Positions 61,637 through 64,000 of a stretch of 64,000 bases of DNA are shown here, piece by piece. The notes beneath the pieces were generated by a model that was not told where the DNA came from, did no database searches, and saw only the letters and a program-made list of their open reading frames with translations. The position numbers and the translations under genes were made by a program. Each line of letters begins with the position of its first letter. Positions within the stretch are counted from its first letter, which is position 1. Origin of the DNA: Vibrio chagasii (GTDB lineage: Bacteria > Pseudomonadota > Gammaproteobacteria > Enterobacterales > Vibrionaceae); contig CP090852.1 of assembly GCA_041879415.1 (NCBI GenBank), positions 248,001-312,000 on the forward strand, read 5' to 3'.

Positions 61637-61656
61637 CCTTGAAGTTTAAACACAAA

Positions 61657-61688
61657 AAATGCCACAACGTAAAGCACGTGTGGCATTT
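61657..61688. terminator. Terminator between the zinc-ribbon and DUF2238 genes
   Basis: AAATGCCACA (61657-61666) pairs with TGTGGCATTT (61679-61688). AAAA on the left and TTT-like on the right allow use from both sides. Confidence 0.85.
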
Positions 61689-61729
61689 GAAATTATGTCT
61701 TAAATAAACTGAGTTAACGAAGTGTTTGG

Positions 61730-62338
61730 CTAGACTTTGGTACGTCCTTGAAGCTTGAGAAGCAGCAGTGAGACGATCGCTCCGGTCGTATCACATAGCA
61801 TGTCTTTTTGCGCATCCCAAATATCACCTTGTGACCCAAGGAAAGCGATACCTTCATCACCACCTGCGATTTCAGCATACCACCACTCAATAATCTCATA
61901 GCCTGCCGCAACACTCATGATGGCAAACAGTGCAAAGAAGCACGCAATCACGGGTTGAGCCAATTTCTTCCGAATTAGATACTCAGCGAGCGGGTAGGCA
62001 TAAAGCCCGATAGAGAAGTGCGCGACTCTATCAAAATTGTTGCGCTCAGAGCCAATTAACTGATTAAACCAATCGAACGGTACTTCCGCAAAAGTGTACT
62101 TAGCGCCAATCGTGTGCAGTGCTAACCAAATGAACATCAAAACATAAGCGGTTTTTGAAAACGTTAATTTAGTCGATAACCACCAAATCCCGACAAGAAT
62201 CAGTAGGGCGGGTACGATTTCTGCGATCCAAACTGCTCTTGAAGACGGTGCAAACGCTGAGAATAGAAAAACAACGAGATACAACGCAGTGAGCGAGAGT
62301 AGAGGTCTATTTTGAGCAAGTGGCGTAATTGTCATCAT
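61730..62338 (-). CDS. DUF2238 inner-membrane protein (YjdF-like)
   Basis: 202-aa membrane protein with about six TM helices, member of DUF2238 (E. coli YjdF). Family segments: the charged segment LHTIGAKYTFAEVPF, NNFDRVAHFSIGLYAYPLAEYL, and EIIEWWYAEIAGG...GSQGDIWDAQKDMLCDTTGA. Several conserved acids and His suggest a metal- or phosphate-binding site, but function is unknown. Starts at the first of two ATGs. Confidence 0.85.
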   Translation of the reverse strand: MMTITPLAQNRPLLSLTALYLVVFLFSAFAPSSRAVWIAEIVPALLILVGIWWLSTKLTFSKTAYVLMFIWLALHTIGAKYTFAEVPFDWFNQLIGSERNNFDRVAHFSIGLYAYPLAEYLIRKKLAQPVIACFFALFAIMSVAAGYEIIEWWYAEIAGGDEGIAFLGSQGDIWDAQKDMLCDTTGAIVSLLLLKLQGRTKV

Positions 62339-62534
62339 CAGATCCTATATAAGTTTGATGTATAGTTACACAATAATGAACACTGTTCAATTGGGTTTTA
62401 ATTACCAAAATTGTTGAAAAGTAGCGTTATCGCCCAGTATCTAGACAAACGGTTGCGAGAGTTTCACTAAAGTTTGATTTACAACAAAGCGATCCATAAA
62501 ATCCCCGTATCACTACATAACAAGAAAGAAAGTC

Positions 62535-63374
62535 ATGAAACTGGAAACTGTCGATTATCTTGCTGACGACGCAGCAGAACAATTTGTTCGCTCTTTACGT
62601 GAAACTGGATTTGGCGTACTGAAAAACCACCCAATCCCGAAAGAGCTTGTTGAGTCAATTTACGAGAACTGGTACCAATTCTTTATCTCTGAGGAGAAAG
62701 AGAACTTCCACTTCAATGTTGAAACACAAGATGGCTATTTTCCACCTTCAGTGTCTGAAGTTGCAAAGGGCCACACGGTAAAAGACATTAAAGAGTACTT
62801 CCACGTGTACCCTTGGGGTCAAATTCCTGAGCAGCTTAAAGAGCAGATTCTAGATTACTACCAACGCGCTAATGCTTTTGCTCAAGAGCTATTAGGTTGG
62901 GTTGAAGCTCACGCACCTCAAGAAGTACAAGAAAAGTTCTCTATCGCTCTATCAGAAATGATCAACGGCAGCGAACAAACTCTACTTCGCGTACTTCACT
63001 ACCCACCAATGCAAGGTGATGAGGAACCAGGAGCTATCCGTGCTGCAGCACACGAAGACATTAACCTTCTTACTGTGCTACCTGCAGCGAACGAGCCAGG
63101 CCTACAAGTTAAATCTCAAAACAACGAGTGGCTTGATGTACCGTGTGACTTCGGCAACATGATCATCAACATCGGTGATATGCTTCAAGAAGCGTCTGGT
63201 GGCTACTTCCCATCAACGACTCACCGTGTAATTAACCCAACTGGCGCACGCCAAGAAAAATCACGCATCTCACTGCCTCTTTTCTTGCACCCTAAACCAG
63301 AAGTGGTTCTATCTGAAAAGTACACAGCAAATGAGTACCTAATGGAGCGCTTAAGAGAACTAGGCGTTATCTAA
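62535..63374 (+). CDS. 2-oxoglutarate/Fe(II) dioxygenase, isopenicillin N synthase family
   Basis: 279-aa non-heme iron enzyme. The iron-binding triad is His173 and Asp175 (AAHEDINLLTVL) with His230 (TTHRVINP). Near 243 is RISLPLFLHP, where Arg is likely to bind 2-oxoglutarate. The N-terminal DIOX_N segment (ETGFGVLKNHPIPKELVESIYENW) is present. Substrate unknown; the family hydroxylates many small molecules. Ribosome-binding site GAAAGAAAG. Confidence 0.88.
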   Translation: MKLETVDYLADDAAEQFVRSLRETGFGVLKNHPIPKELVESIYENWYQFFISEEKENFHFNVETQDGYFPPSVSEVAKGHTVKDIKEYFHVYPWGQIPEQLKEQILDYYQRANAFAQELLGWVEAHAPQEVQEKFSIALSEMINGSEQTLLRVLHYPPMQGDEEPGAIRAAAHEDINLLTVLPAANEPGLQVKSQNNEWLDVPCDFGNMIINIGDMLQEASGGYFPSTTHRVINPTGARQEKSRISLPLFLHPKPEVVLSEKYTANEYLMERLRELGVI

Positions 63375-63394
63375 TTAGTCAGACTTCATACTCT

Positions 63395-63421
63395 AAAGGC
63401 CAGCATCACGCTGGCCTTTTT
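63395..63421 (+). terminator. Terminator of the dioxygenase gene
   Basis: AAAGGCCAGC (63395-63404) pairs with GCTGGCCTTT (63410-63419), loop ATCAC, then TTG. Confidence 0.92.
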
Positions 63422-63537
63422 GTTGTTAGAACATACAACTAATTGAAATTTGTTTATTTTGAAACTCGACAAACCGCGATAGATCGCTTTCAATTAATAA
63501 TACACACAAATGCATATGGTAGCGGGCCCAATCAATT

Positions 63538-64000
63538 ATGTTAGACAACCCAGACTCATCGAGCCAACAAGACATAAGCCGTCATTTTTATGCTCACATG
63601 GAAAACCCGTTGCTCTGGCCGATAATGGAAGTCCTCAAACAAAAGCCAAGTGGGTGGAAAGTGCATACCTTGGCCACGCACCTTAATGAACTCGGTTTCG
63701 TTCCAGTATTAGACCAAACCCCAGAGAAGGAGTTATTCAAGAAGAACTTCTTAATCATGAATGCGCTATACCAACTGCAAGAAACACTCTACCCAGATAA
63801 TTGGCTTCAAGTTCAGGCGATGGACATAGAGCTAATGTGTGGCCGATATCATGGAAGTACACACGCTATTGACCACCAAGACCCGTTGCGTGAGTACTAT
63901 ATCGACTGGTCAAACTATGAGGCCGAAGAGGGTGAAGTTAGAAGGCTATTGAATGAGTTTTGGACTCGATATAAAAAGTATGTGGGTGGTGTCGAAACTG
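63538..64000 (+). CDS. DnaJ-related protein (3' part outside window)
   Basis: The first 154 codons of a protein of the DnaJ-related (DNAJ_related) type. It begins MLDNPDSSSQQDISRHFYAH, continues ENPLLWPIMEVLKQKPSGWKVHTLATHL, and contains NELGFVPVLDQTPEKELFKKNFLIMN. Family members end in a J domain, which would lie beyond the window, so the gene is incomplete only because of the edge. Start is the ATG at 63538. Confidence 0.7.
   Translation, partial: MLDNPDSSSQQDISRHFYAHMENPLLWPIMEVLKQKPSGWKVHTLATHLNELGFVPVLDQTPEKELFKKNFLIMNALYQLQETLYPDNWLQVQAMDIELMCGRYHGSTHAIDHQDPLREYYIDWSNYEAEEGEVRRLLNEFWTRYKKYVGGVET

Overview
The window looks like a Vibrio genome segment, probably from chromosome II. Gene content and protein sequences are Vibrionaceae-like throughout. 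The divergent glycine-cleavage locus (gcvP-gcvH-glyA / XRE regulator / gcvT) and the fadL-volA lipid pair both resemble loci I know from V. cholerae chromosome II. I saw no rRNA, tRNA, CRISPR, phage or complete insertion sequence. The region is mostly ordinary chromosome, with one MITE-like repeat at 41496-41760 and many short intergenic hairpin terminators.

Layout. 1-1.8 kb: small lipoprotein and an alpha/beta hydrolase. 1.9-9.3 kb: glycine/serine one-carbon locus, with gcvP, gcvH and glyA on the minus strand, a cupin-type XRE regulator and gcvT on the plus strand. 9.5-14.7 kb: secreted GlyGly-CTERM serine protease, HTH protein, arfB, a YqaB-like phosphatase, and a CACHE-PAS-GGDEF cyclase. 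14.9-18.3 kb: formate-tetrahydrofolate ligase and inosine/guanosine kinase. 18.4-25.7 kb: CreA-like lipoprotein, an HD-GYP phosphodiesterase, a HAD phosphatase, a chemoreceptor and a TyrP-type tyrosine permease. 26-28.4 kb: a tiny acidic ORF, acpH and an RhlE-type helicase. 28.5-34.6 kb: TetR regulator divergent from an MFP-MFP-RND efflux operon. 34.8-38.5 kb: EAL protein, hypotheticals, and a cytochrome b561/YceI pair. 38.8-42.4 kb: FocA-CBS fusion, a LysR regulator, the MITE-like repeat and a YcdZ-like protein. 42.6-50.8 kb: YbjD-like ATPase, a 5'-nucleotidase without a signal peptide, an Alx/TerC protein behind a yybP-ykoY (manganese) riboswitch, a DUF1127 protein, a DUF1223 protein and a second RhlE-type helicase. 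50.8-64 kb: PhnA-like protein, volA-fadL, M50 and M48 peptidases, a MenI-like thioesterase, SgrR with an EamA exporter, Zn-ribbon protein, DUF2238 protein, a 2OG-Fe(II) oxygenase, and the start of a DnaJ-related gene.

How it fits together. The glycine cleavage proteins (P, H, T), serine hydroxymethyltransferase and formate-THF ligase all feed 5,10-methylene- or 10-formyl-THF. PurR-like palindromes next to fhs and next to the gcvT regulator suggest purine control of this one-carbon supply. Cyclic-di-GMP turnover is represented by a GGDEF, an HD-GYP and an EAL protein. The FadL/VolA pair is a lysophospholipid-scavenging module.

Most noteworthy: the FocA-CBS fusion with an intact Shine-Dalgarno and ATG inside its linker; three helically phased sites upstream of gcvT; the Mn riboswitch of alx; a perfect hairpin over the chemoreceptor ribosome-binding site; tandem TyrR boxes at tyrP; and several unlisted tiny genes with good ribosome-binding sites or lipoprotein signals. 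I did not find a clearly new defence or mobile system.
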